18,809 nt of DNA, from assembly GCA_000697335.1 (NCBI GenBank), contig JNEM01012240.1, positions 1-18,809 on the forward strand, written 5' to 3'. Of this stretch, positions 7,882 through 18,809 are shown in pieces. Under the pieces are notes generated by a model. The model ran no database searches, was not told where the DNA came from, and was given only the letters and a program-made list of their open reading frames with translations. The DNA comes from Conidiobolus incongruus B7586 (lineage: Eukaryota > Entomophthoromycota > Entomophthoromycetes > Entomophthorales > Conidiobolaceae). The position numbers and the translations under genes were made by a program. Every line of letters starts with the position of its first letter. The stretch's first letter is position 1.

Positions 7882-10729
7882 TCAATTTTTAAATTTTAAA
7901 ATTAAATATGATATCAATAACCAAACTGAGCAGATCAAGTACACTTTTTGGTAGTTTGATTGAATAGTATCTTTAGCAAAAGAATAAAACACCAATCCTG
8001 CTTCTTCAGGATCCAAATATTGTCTAGCTGCAATTTCAAGTCTATAAAATGTGGAACTGAGCCACCTTGGTACTGAAATATCCCAGATATATGAGAAAGG
8101 TTTGGGAATCGTAGACTCAATGAATCTAAGATTAGGATCAACGCCGCCAAACACTAAGGTCCATGCTAAGTGATTTGCGATGACTGCCAAATTAGTAAGG
8201 CCTGAAGGAGTTATGAGAGAGATAAGATATCCTGCACAGGCTGAGTATATATAAACAGAAAAAATGATTTGATATAATTCAGCATATGACATTGTTTTTG
8301 GGAAGAAAGTAATATAAGTTAATGCGAAACATGTCGAAGTGACTATAATTTTAGGTATATCAGCCAATATTTTGGCCAAAAAATAAGGTAAAGGATGGAG
8401 TCCGGATCTGCGATCTCTTAAAAATACCGCACGTTCATTCCCAAAAGTTCCTAAAATGCTCATCGAACCACAAAAGCTTACACCATAGACTAATAAAATC
8501 CCCATATATGCGATTTGGTCTAGTAAAGGAAGGCTACATAATGTAGCCATTGGTAAGGGTGCTAATTTACATATCTCTTCTGACATTGGACCAATGAAGA
8601 GAGCATTTTTATGAACAAATGACAGTGTAAGGCCACAGCCAACATGAAGAAGTTGCTCTTTAAAGAGTCCTCTCTTATTGATGAAATTTTGGATGAGTGC
8701 GCGCTTCAGACAAAGTATAAAAGAACTCCAAAATGGGAGTACATGCTTAGTATTAGGTGGGGCTGGTTTAGCGAGTTGAATTTCTTTCAAAGAAATATGT
8801 TCTGCTTTGAAAAGAAAAGGTGCCACCAAGATTAAGTACATATAACTATGTATTTGCTGACAAAACTTGAACAAATTCTCTTGTGCAGTGAACTTACTCC
8901 ACATAATTTTGTACTCTGTTTCACTGATATCGATATGATTCAAATTAATCCATTCATCAATTAACAAAGGAATCATTTCCAGTTGATTCATAAACACTGT
9001 ATCATAGTCCACACCATCAACAATTAGGCTGCTCACCCATTGATAATAACTATTCCATACAATGTATAGTTGATCTGCTGATATATTTTTAGATTCATCA
9101 TCCAGGTTTCCAGAAATCAACTCTAAAAGAAATTCAGATGCAGATAAATCGTTAGATTTTGAAAATCCCAACTTTTCAAAATAGGGCACAGCAAGTTTAG
9201 TAGGACCCATGAACGCAACTTGACCTCCACGACCCATGAGAACTAATTGATCGAAATTTTGGAACATACGAGTTGAAGGAGAATGTAACACAGCAATCAC
9301 AGTGATTCCTTTGAACTCACACATCTCTTTCAAAAAGTTACAAAGTCGCGTTCCAGTGGAAGTATCCAATCCTGAAGTAGGTTCATCCAGCACAAGTATA
9401 TCGGGATTTCCTACAAGCTCCATACCGATATTCACTCGTTTCTTTTGTCCTCCGGAAATCGATCGATGCTCAGTTGTGCCCACCCTGCAATCAATCACAT
9501 CTTGAAGCTGTAATAATTCGATGGTGTCAATAACATGGTCGATCTTCTTCTGGTAAGGCCAAAACTTTGGTAACTTGATCATTGCTTCATGTTTAAGAAT
9601 TTGGAAAACATTAAATTCCTCAATCATAATGTCCGATTGAGGGACAAAGCCCACCTTATCTTCCACTGGCTTTCCATTCAAGGTTACATTGCCACGATTG
9701 GGGTAAATTTTTCCAATGAGAACATCCAATAGCGTGGTTTTGCCAGCACCCGAAGGTCCAAGAATACAACAAGTTGTATTCGCCTTAATTTCACCGGATA
9801 CATTATTCAAAATAGCTTTACCGTTAGGAAGGATGTAGGTCAATTCATTGAATTTTAGAATTGATTTAGATTTGGCTGAGCTGGTGACTTTTTGTTTTGA
9901 AGAGTTCTTGGTATAATTCATAAGACGTCGTCCAAGTTGAGATTGAATCACTTGAATACGGCTCAGTTCCAAAAATCGAAGATAGTTCACAATTAAATAC
10001 AAGAATATTAAAAAGATCCCAAGTATAGCCCAGTTATAGACTCTCATGATCTGATAAGAACCTTCGGGACAAATGCCCAGTGTACATGGTAACGGTTTAA
10101 TACTGCCTAACAATTCATAGTTAGTTTATAAGGAAATTAATGATCTATGGAAATTATTTTAATCTACCTATAGGACAATAGTATCCGCTTGGACATATTT
10201 CCATCTGTTTCGGAGTGGGACAATAGAAGCCTTGACAGCATAAATTCGGTTGAATAGTATCATCAGGGCAATAATAACCAGGTTGGCATTCGCTTACGTG
10301 GAAAGGGCTTAAACAATAACTCCTAATATTTGAAAAATTATGATTAATAACTCTATAATAATCTGAATGAACCACTTACCCTGGAGGGCATTTCCATAAT
10401 ACTGAATGTATATTAGCGCAAGATTGAGGGTCTATATTCGGACTTAAAGAGTTGTGATGAATAAACCTGATTTTAATTATCTTTTTCAAGAGCTTATTGG
10501 ATTTCATATCTTCAATTATAGTCATCGGATCCAAGCTATTTACATGGTTGAAAAAATCCTTAATCTGATCATGAAATTCAATTGCGCGTGTGAATTCATC
10601 AACTGTACTTTGATTAAATAATGATAATAGATGCATATCATCAGTTAATAGCTGAGATTGAAATGGGAAATCAGGGAAGCATAGATAAATTTGAAAGAAA
10701 TAAAATGTGATATATGCTGTAAAAATCAT
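7882..10729 (-). CDS. ABCG (White-type) half-transporter with Cys-rich extracellular N-domain, copy A
   Basis: Coding sequence is complement(join(7882..10106, 10168..10322, 10380..10729)), 909 residues. The start is the first ATG of exon 1 (10727-10729), and the protein opens with a hydrophobic signal-peptide-like stretch (MIFTAYITFYFFQIYLCF). About 85 residues without recognised features follow, then tandem CPxGxYC modules at about 113-185 (CPPGSYC, CQPGYYC, CPSGYYC, ending CPEGSY). One membrane segment lies at about 195-211. The nucleotide-binding domain has Walker A GPSGAGKTT (285-293), Q-loop VPQSD, signature ISGGQKKRV (385-393), Walker B ILVLDEP (405-411) and H-loop VLHSPS (His 443). A C-terminal membrane domain of six or so hydrophobic segments carries ABCG landmarks (RRSGLHPLPYFLAK, VPRWLSSTFY). 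Layout and length fit the subgroup of yeast Adp1 and plant ABCG24/28, which have an extracellular Cys-rich N-domain ahead of NBD-TMD. Half-transporters dimerise; substrate is unknown, with lipid or hydrophobic compound export the usual inference. It is divergent from copy B. Confidence 0.9.
10107..10167 (-). other. Intron 2 of ABCG copy A
   Basis: The 61-bp minus-strand intron begins GTAGAT and ends TTGTTAG, with a good branch site, ACTAAC. Splicing is phase 1 and joins CPIG to SIKP. Copy B has an intron at exactly the same codon, joining CPKG to SIEP. Confidence 0.88.
10323..10379 (-). other. Intron 1 of ABCG copy A
   Basis: The 57-bp minus-strand intron begins GTAAGT and ends ATATTAG. Splicing is phase 2 and joins WKCPP to GSYCLSP, restoring a CPxGxYC module. 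Copy B has its counterpart at the same codon and phase. Confidence 0.88.
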
Positions 10730-11039
10730 TAATTTTAATAAGTATAATAATAAATACACTATAATACAAAATTAAAGAATCAAATTATCAAAAAAAAATA
10801 ATAGTATAACTATCTGATCTTCAATGATAATAAATAAACTAAAAAATGGATTAGACTAAAAATCTAACAATCAGTGATTTTTAAACCAAAATATAATATA
10901 AAGCCCTAATTTAAAAACCAATATAACCGGAGGTTCAAAAATTTATCAAATCAAAATTTTATAATTGGATTGTTAAATGGGCTTGAGGGAAAAAATAGTG
11001 ATTTAATTATAATTCAGACCTTCGATTTATATATAAGCC

Positions 11040-11130
11040 ACTATATTGGCGAAATTAGACTTGTGCGCTCAGCATGAAACAGAATATTGTAACCAATTAG
11101 CTTAACTGGTGCATTGCTATCACTGCTTCC
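11040..11130. promoter_or_regulatory. Less AT-rich patch upstream of ABCG copy A, possible promoter
   Basis: About 310-400 bases upstream of the minus-strand ABCG start there is a roughly 90-base patch clearly less AT-rich than its flanks. It contains ATTGG (11044-11048) and CCAAT (11093-11097), possible HAP/NF-Y sites, a GCGCTCAGCA stretch, and an imperfect 8-bp inverted repeat (ACCAATTA with TAACTGGT, one mismatch). It could be the distal promoter or a decayed RNA gene; no tRNA fold could be completed. Confidence 0.3.
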
Positions 11131-14100
11131 TAATTAGATCGAAATTTATTCGATTTAAATCAATTAATAAAAAAATTCAGTTTTTATTATAATGGCTGAT
11201 TTGATTTAAAAAAATTCTTTTAGTTCATTTGCCAAAATTAGAAATTCAAATAATCTTAAAAATCATATTCATTTCTCAAATCATAAAATTATTTAAATTT
11301 ATTTATTTATTAAATATTATTTAAATGTTTTAAATTATGATAATAATTTTAAAATTATTCAAAGAAAATTTAATAAAATTTTGGTTATATATATATATAT
11401 ATATATTTGAATCTTTTCTCAATTCATATTAGTTAAAAACTAGAAGTTTTATTTGATTATTTGAAAATTCAAATATATTGTCATATTTAGTAATTGAATT
11501 TATATTTGATTAACTTGATGAAAATAAGGAAAAAATCAGCCAAAAAAATTTTAAGGTAATAATATTTTTAATAATTTATTATTTTCATGATTCCTATTCT
11601 TCGGTTTTCTTTAATTACTTGTCACCAGTCATTTTAAGTTATTATTTCTTGATTTTATGGTATTGTTGTTTTGTTATTCTGATTTTCAAATCTCATTAAC
11701 TGTTCCTCCAGTATATTCAACAAATAGCTTAATATTGAAATCTAGTATTTATCCTAGTGTGATGTTATACACTATATTTAATCTTTTTCTTCAATAATGA
11801 TATTGTATAAAATATAGTTACAATTATTAAAAAATAATCTATATTCAATTTTATCCATCATTAGTTGATTTTAATCTGGTTAAGAAATAAGTTTATAGTA
11901 ATTCAAAGTAATTGTCATCAAATAAATAACTGTGAGTAATCAAAAGGATTTTATTTAATTATAGTTTATGATATATTGGAATGGAAAAAAAACTATTTTA
12001 ATACTAAGTCAAAATATTAAATTTAATGATATTTTTCAAAAATGTTATTATTAAATGATAAACAATTTATTCTAATTTGGATAAATTTTTATTTGCCATC
12101 AAAAGCTCAAAACAAAGATTACCAATTTTATTTTGAAAATTATGAAATGGATATTTTTCAAATAAAACTGAAAAAAAATTTTTCTTGGCATTTTTTAACT
12201 CAACGAATTTAATTCAAATTTGCTGTAAAACCTGTATTAGATTCAGTTTGTTTAAATCTTAGCCATATATCAAAATTTTATATAAAGGCTAATATCTATT
12301 TTTGATCAATGTCAAATATTAGAAAAATATTCATCCAATCCAACTATCTAAAGAAGATCTATTTCATTTACTTCATTTTAGTGTATATCTAAATATTCGC
12401 CATAGATATTATATTTGGTTCAAATTAGATCTGGAGATAGATTAATATATTTGGATAAGTTTGTTTACATTATAGTAGAAACTATATGGTCAATAATAGT
12501 CAAAAATGTGAGATAATGTGATAATAAGACTAATAAAAAATTTTAAAATCATTTTAATATGATATTTTAACTATTGGGTTAATTATCTATTTATACAACC
12601 TATCTAAGTTTTTATTCTTAACTTTTTGATTTTTGATAGTAGGATAATTTAAAATCAATTATAAATATCACATGGATATATATTATTAATCTATTTGATA
12701 TCATATATAATAACAATGAATATATACCAAAATATTTTGAAATATATTGACTTTCTAATAAAAATTAAAAATAAATGATAGATTAAATTATGAAGGTGGA
12801 TAAATAAATACACATAATAATTTTTTAATATATATATATAATACTAGAGAATTTTAAAACTTTTAATATTTAATAATACTTGAATTTTATTTCTTGATAA
12901 CAATAATTTTAACTATGAATGTATTCAATAAACTAGCTATTTTAAATTACTTATGTTTATAAATATTCAATATAAAGTATATATAATTTGAATGTTTATT
13001 ATATTGTGTTTTTAAGAGAATTAGTTTATAGCTTTATATATAATATATAGATAGGATTAGTAATAAAATAATCATATAACTATTAATAGAGGCATATCAT
13101 TAATATATTCATTTAATATATTTATTTACCAAATTTATGATTAGTGATATATTAATTCATTTATATTTTGATATTAATAGTATAAAATAAATTTTTATAA
13201 TTGTTAAGTATATTAAAATAAAATATTGTAAATTATCATTAGTACTATATAATATTCAAACTTTAAAGATGAATAAATTTTTGTACAATTTTTTCAAACC
13301 AAGGTATAATATTTGTTTTCTATAAAATTTAATCAAGGGTTTTATTCAAAAATATCACTTTGAATAATGTAGCTCACTTTTTCTATAATTGATATATGAT
13401 CCATTCATGGATTCACATTGTTAATCATTATTAAAAATCTTTTATAATAGTTCAAATATAATTTACTCAATTAGAATCATTTAATTTGGGAAAAAATAGA
13501 GTTTTTTGTTTATAATCCATACTTGATATTTTAATTATATTTATTGAATATATATTAAGTGTCATATTAGATTTAAATTAAATGTACTGCTTTATTTAGG
13601 AGATATTAATATTAAATATGTTATTCAAAAATGCATATTTTTAAGAATGATATCGCTCTTTTTATTTAAAAAATCAAATTTTATAATTCCAGTATTATTA
13701 GATTATTGAAAAAATATCAAAAAAGTATAATATATAAATATGATATTATAATAGTTGTATTTTGACTATTGTTGTTCAAATGAGGATATTAATATGTCAA
13801 TGTATTTTATACACAATATATTGATTACTAAATTAGTCAACAAAGCTATCATAAACTATCAATAGCAAATCTTTTTAATTATGAATTTGGAATCTTGAAT
13901 GAAAATCGGGAATTTTTATATTTTATTAGATAAAATCAAAATCAAAATAATAAACCCATGACGCCATATTAACTTAAATACCAATGGCACCAAGATGCAT
14001 GTTGCTGAAAATAAACCACTATTTTAATAAAAACAATTCCCAAGGATAAAATTTTAATTTGTTTGAACTGTATCACAAGAAGTTCAGCCATATAATATTT

Positions 14101-15438
14101 TAAACAATATTAACTGAGTCAATTAAACTCCATTTAAAATTATTATCAATATGTAAAATTATCAAATTGATAATATCAAAAACTATTTAATGATAATGCG
14201 ACTACTAGTAACAAGTTAACTTTATGGTTATTTGCAGAAACAAACCATACCAAATTTAGTCTTATTTTAATCAGTAATGATAGAATAATATTAAAGACGA
14301 TAATCAATTAATAAATACATTATAAATAGATATTTAAATAGAATATAAACTAATTTTAATCTATTGGCTAAATTTTTTCAATAAAATAATTATATTTTAA
14401 TATAATCATCAATTTTATGATGTTTAAATTTAGATTTCAAATATGGTTAATGTAAATCCCGATAATTTATAAAATTAATATGATAGAGATAAATTAATTC
14501 AATTATATCAAAATAAATTAATGCATATAAAATAAACTCATATATAAAATTTTCCCTTTAAAGAAAACAAAAGAGTTTAAATCTATTACATTTAATTAAA
14601 TATAAATTGGCAAATTTCAAATTTATTTAACTTTATATTAATAATTTTTAATTGTTAATACATTATTAAGCAAATAGAGTTTTTATATGGTATCGATTAT
14701 TTATATATTAATTTATTTATATCATACAATATTGAATTAAACGCGACCAATTAAATCAATTACCTAAATTATCATATAACTCAAATATCAATTGTTTTAC
14801 TTCATTAAATATTGAATTAATTTATTTTTTTTTAAATTTACAATCAAATGTAAAAAGTTTCATTCTAAATTAAAAATCTAAAAAAAGGAAATATTAAAGA
14901 GAACCACAAAAAACCTTAATTCTATAACCATATGGCAATTAGGGCTGATATCTTTTCAATCTCATATTGATCGCATTAAATTTCAATCTTTCCTCTGAGA
15001 ATATAAAATCTGGAATGTACTAAATTTAGCAATTCAAATAGTAACAAATTTGAATAATATTTAAATTGTTTTATAGTAGTTCTAAATTATTAATATTATT
15101 TTTATAACAAACCCTTAAATTTAAAAAGTAATTAAAATATATTATATTGAGAGAGAAAAGATTCAATCAATATTCTTTAAACTATATACCATATTTGAAG
15201 TGTTTGATGTTTTTTTAAAAAATATACAGTTGAATACAAAGGCTAAAATTAAATTTAAAATTTGGCAAAATTGAATTTTAGCCGTAAAAATACTATCATT
15301 TATTAATATGTAGTAATTGATCGTGAATATATTTAAAAATTATCTGTTGATATAAATACCATATATCACATTTTATCAAAACTATTTACCATTATTTTTT
15401 ATGTTTATTTAATTAAAATTTTTAAGATCATTTGAAAG
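11131..15438. other. Long AT-rich divergent intergenic region
   Basis: About 4.3 kb with no ORF resembling a gene, no tRNA, no transposon ends and no long direct repeats that I can see. It contains short (AT)n tracts and a slightly less AT-rich patch at about 13965-14030. Another such patch, at about 14900-15010, lies some 430-540 bases before ABCG copy B and could be its promoter, 5' UTR or an unrecognised first exon. The length is unusual for a fungal head-to-head pair, but composition suggests unconstrained DNA. Confidence 0.5.
11386..11406. repeat. (AT)n microsatellite
   Basis: An unbroken alternating TA run of about 21 bases, the longest such dinucleotide tract that I noticed in the window. 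Confidence 0.85.
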
Positions 15439-17932
15439 ATGATCGATTTATTCACCATTAGATCTAATGATGGAAATCAATTCACTCATTCCAAATTTTG
15501 GAAATGTCCTCAAGGGTAAAATGATTATCATTATCCAATACCGAGCTCTGATATTAATGATATAATAGTTATTATTGTCTCACACCTTTACACAAAGAAA
15601 AGTGTCCCTTAGGATACTATTGTCCAGAGAATACTTTTCATCCCAATTTTTGTTTTAAGGGTTACTATTGTCCAAATCCTGAACAATTAATAAAATGCCC
15701 TGCAGATAAATATTGTCCCAAAGGTAATGCATTATAACATTATATTGATAAAATTTTATATTAAAAATTGTTAATTTTAAAGGCAGTATTGAACCAATTA
15801 CAACCTTTTTGACTCCAAAAACACAATGGTCATCACTACTCATCCTAGTCTTAATAATCTATTTATGTATTTTGAAATATTTAAAATCAAGATTTTTCAA
15901 ACCATCAAAACTTATACAATCATTCAAAGAGATAAATTCATCAACAACATCAACAACCCTTCATTCAAAGGAATTCAATAAATATTTTAATATCAGTGAG
16001 TTAGTGGGAATTGATCAACTAGTCGGTAATTTCACACAAAATAGTACTACAGCGATATTAGGGCCTTCGGGAGTGGGAAAAACAACATTGATGAACAGAC
16101 TCGCAAAAAGCCATCAATTAAATACTATATCAAAGGCTGCATTAGTACCTCAATTCGATACCATGATCGATTCCTTAAGTGTTTATGATATCTTATATCA
16201 TGAAACCATGTTAAAACAACCTTTAGAATTACCTCATTCTTCCAAACTGCAGCATTTATTTACAACTATTAACCAATTAAATTTATCTCACATTCTGAGC
16301 AGCCTCATTGGAAACAGCACAAATCGTGGAATATCGGGAGGGGAGAGAAAGAGAGTGAGCATTGCTATGGAGTTAGTTGGAAATCCTTCGATATTAATGC
16401 TAGATGAGCCGACAACCGGTTTAGATTCTGCCAGTTCAGATAATCTTTGCAAATTATTAAAAACCCTAAGTAGAGAAGGGGTGACTATCATCTCGACTAT
16501 CCATTCACCTTCCTACAAATCATTCCAAAGTTTTGACCATGTTTGCTTAATGGGATTAAATACTCAGTTCCTTTATGTGGGTCCTAGACAATATATCATT
16601 CAGTATTTTGAGTTATTGGGTTATTCCAAATGCGATGATTTATCAATTTCTGAATTTTTATTAGAAATTGCGAATGATAACCATTCCAGTAGTTATCAAG
16701 GGATGACTTTAACTAAGGCTTGTGCAATTTGGAGAGATTATCACACACATATCAATCAATTAGTCAAGAATAGCAGTGATGATTACAACGATTTGTTTAT
16801 TAGAGAATTGAATTATTTATTAGTATTGCTGAATTACCATTTGAAAATGAATTCAGAACTTTTATTGAGTAATAACTGGATTCATTCTTCACATATTTCT
16901 GTTAGTTCAATGGGTTGGATTCAACAAGCTATGAGTTATATATATCACTGCGTTCATAATCTTTTAGTAATGGGTACCGATATAAACGATATCAAACATT
17001 TGAGATTAACCAATGTATATATATTATCTCGAATTCACAACTTTACAACTTCAATAACAACTATCAACATTCCAAAATTCCTTTATCACTTTCAGTTATG
17101 CTTCCGTAGATCCTATATCCAACAATTCCAAAATTTCCAAAATGTGGTGATTGAATGGATCATATACATCTTTATGGGTTTAATGCTTGGATTTATTATA
17201 AGAAATAAGACTTTTATAGGACCATTGCCATCTAGTCTATGTAATTTAGTTCCAATTCCAATGATTCCAAAATGTAAATTACCACTTGAGAACAAGATTG
17301 GCTACCTGGGGTCCTTCGTATCTTATACTGTATCATTCTGTTCTGCTGTAGGTAACCTCAAATCCTTCGGTGAAGACTTTGATAACTATCGTAGAGAATT
17401 GAAATCTGGTTTAAATCCCCTATCTTATTTTTTATCCAAAACTTGTATTGATATTATTCGTTTAATCCTCAATTGTATATTATTTACCATTTCACTATTG
17501 ACTATACATCATACTGACATCAATCACATCCCTCATATATTTATAATAGTTTGTTTAAATTATTTATTTGGAATAGTATCATCCTATTTAATATCATTGA
17601 CAGTCACTCCAAGGATCTCAAAACTTGCAATAGTCTTCAACAATCTGCTATGGTACATGTTGTTAAGCGGTCTAGAACCAACAGTTGCTCAGGTTAAAGC
17701 TAAATACCCCACACTATTACAATTGTTATGGACGATATCAGTACCTCGATGGATCATATCTGCATTTTATTTGGTTGAGACTTCGGATAGAATATATCTA
17801 GATCCAAATTTAGTTAGTCGAATTAAACTGGGATATGAGTTGGATTCAGTGAATGGAAATTTATTAACAAGTTTAAGTATTTGTTTAGGGTGGTTTATAA
17901 TAATTTGGATTGTATTTTACTTAAAAAAATAA
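15439..17932 (+). CDS. ABCG (White-type) half-transporter, diverged compact copy B
   Basis: Proposed coding sequence is join(15439..15515, 15569..15723, 15783..17932), 793 residues. The two introns match copy A in position and phase, and the middle exon is 155 bp in both genes. After the short N-end come Cys-rich modules (KCPQGYYC, KCPLGYYC, CFKGYYC, KCPADKYC) and one membrane segment at about 95-110. The NBD has Walker A GPSGVGKTT (171-179), Q-loop VPQFD, signature ISGGERKRV (261-269), Walker B ILMLDEP (281-287) and H-loop TIHSPS. The membrane domain follows with SGLNPLSYFLSK and VPRWIISAFY. All ATPase residues are present, so it is probably active. Odd points: the NBD lacks about 15-20 residues between Walker A and the Q-loop present in copy A, its first strands are degenerate, and the last Cys module of copy A is missing. 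The first exon is the uncertain part: 15439 is an in-frame ATG just after an in-frame stop, with no signal peptide and few residues shared with copy A before WKCP. A further upstream exon is possible. Confidence 0.8.
15516..15568 (+). other. Intron 1 of ABCG copy B
   Basis: The 53-bp intron begins GTAAAA and ends ATAATAG. Splicing is phase 2 and joins WKCPQ to GYYCLTP, giving the same CPxGxYC module and phase as intron 1 of copy A. Confidence 0.82.
15724..15782 (+). other. Intron 2 of ABCG copy B
   Basis: The 59-bp intron begins GTAATG and ends TTTTAAAG. Splicing is phase 1 and joins CPKG to SIEP. The bases after the acceptor (GCAGTATT) are identical to those after intron 2 of copy A. Confidence 0.88.
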
Positions 17933-18540
17933 TAAATGAATAATTATTAAAATTAATATAATTTGTATTTAATTTATAATTTAAATTAATTAAAATTTTT
18001 ATAATATAATTTATAAACTAAAAAGGAATTTATTGATTATTGAAAAATTATATCATTTAGTTCAAATTATGCTATATTGTTAATATTAGAATATAAAGTT
18101 TTATAATAAGTTAAATATAATAAAGATTCAATATAAAAAAATTGATTACAATAGATGGAAATTGATAATTTCTTAAATTGGATCCAAAATGTTAATTGAA
18201 AATAAATATTTAATATAAATATTTATAAGGATAATATAGATTATAAGATATTTTAAAAAAAATTCTATTAAACATTATGTATTTAAATTTTATTATAAAA
18301 TATCTTCAGCAATTATTATTTTTTATAATTTAAAATATATATTTATCATATTATAATAATAATTTATTAATATTTAATAATATATCCTGAATTAAGCATT
18401 TTTTGCTATATTGTTTTGATTTAATAAAATATATATTTATATAAGTATAATAGAAGGTTATTATTTTTGATTAATAAATAGAGGAATCTAGTATTAGTTA
18501 AAATTGATTAAATTAAACTTAATTACAAACTTTAAGGAAT

Positions 18541-18587
<47 letters not shown>

Positions 18588-18809
18588 TTAAATAAAAATT
18601 TCAAAAATTATAAAAAATAATATTTATAGATTAAATAATATAAATAAATATAATACTATTATAAAAATATAATAAGAATTATAAAATTACATAAGAATAT
18701 TAGTTAGTATTAATATTATTATTTATATTTTATATTAGAATAAATATTACCCATATTTTAAGAAAAAACAATTTTAATTAAAAAAATCTTATTATAAAAT
18801 TAAATAAAA
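17933..18809. other. AT-rich 3' flank of ABCG copy B
   Basis: Nearly pure A/T sequence with no ORF or RNA gene seen. AATAAA at 17931-17936 overlaps the stop codon, too close to be a convincing poly(A) signal; later candidates are not distinguishable from background. Confidence 0.5.
18543..18584. repeat. (TAA)n microsatellite, 14 copies
   Basis: Fourteen uninterrupted TAA triplets (42 bases) in the intergenic tail. Such a perfect tract is likely to vary in length between strains. Confidence 0.95.

Noticed and set aside
8644-9505. Plus-strand open frames within ABCG copy A
   Set aside because: They are antisense to a gene with complete ABC motifs and have no similarity of their own.
11091-11163. 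tRNA gene
   Set aside because: A box A-like sequence is present, but the seven bases before it do not pair with anything at the right distance, and the 5-bp stem with 7-base loop downstream lacks the TTC of a T-loop.
14920-15010. First exon of ABCG copy B
   Set aside because: A short ATG frame exists but stops after 12 codons, and no piece resembles exon 1 of copy A; left as possible promoter only.
1-18809. CRISPR array, plasmid origin, telomere or retroelement
   Set aside because: No regularly spaced repeats, telomere-type arrays, reverse transcriptase or integrase motifs, or long terminal repeats were seen.

Overview
The window looks like nuclear DNA of a fungus with a very AT-rich genome. 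The reasons are that intergenic DNA is almost all A/T with many short (AT)n and (TAA)n tracts, coding exons are clearly richer in G/C, introns are short (53-106 bp) with GT...AG ends, and the first two genes encode a LisH/LUFS-type regulator of the Flo8/SomA/SSDP kind. An early-diverging fungal lineage would fit the base composition, but the sequence alone does not fix the taxon.

Layout. (1) 1-1635 (+): 3' part of a LUFS-domain, Q/N-rich transcription regulator with one intron; its 5' end lies outside the window. (2) 3080-4906 (-): an intact, intronless paralogue, convergent with the first. CCAAT boxes and a CACGTG E-box lie upstream at 5050-5230. (3) 4907-7363: AT-rich spacer. (4) 7364-7690: a sharply bounded G/C-rich island without an ORF. 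It has a terminal closing stem, several internal hairpins and a T5 tract just downstream. I read it as a Pol III-type structured RNA gene on the + strand, with weak but specific hints of RNase P/MRP RNA. (5) 7882-10729 (-): a three-exon ABCG half-transporter with a secreted Cys-rich N-terminal domain. (6) 10730-15438: a long AT-rich divergent intergenic region with a small less AT-rich patch at about 11040-11130. (7) 15439-17932 (+): a second, diverged ABCG half-transporter with the same two intron positions and phases. (8) 17933-18809: AT-rich tail with a 14-copy (TAA)n microsatellite.

The overall design is two families, each present as a pair of paralogues in opposite orientation (LUFS tail-to-tail, ABCG head-to-head), with the RNA candidate between the pairs. 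Both ABCG copies keep all the ATPase motifs. The + copy is shorter in the nucleotide-binding domain and at the N-terminus. There is no sign of an operon, plasmid, CRISPR array or recognisable transposon. All exon joins were made by eye from splice signals and from agreement between paralogues.
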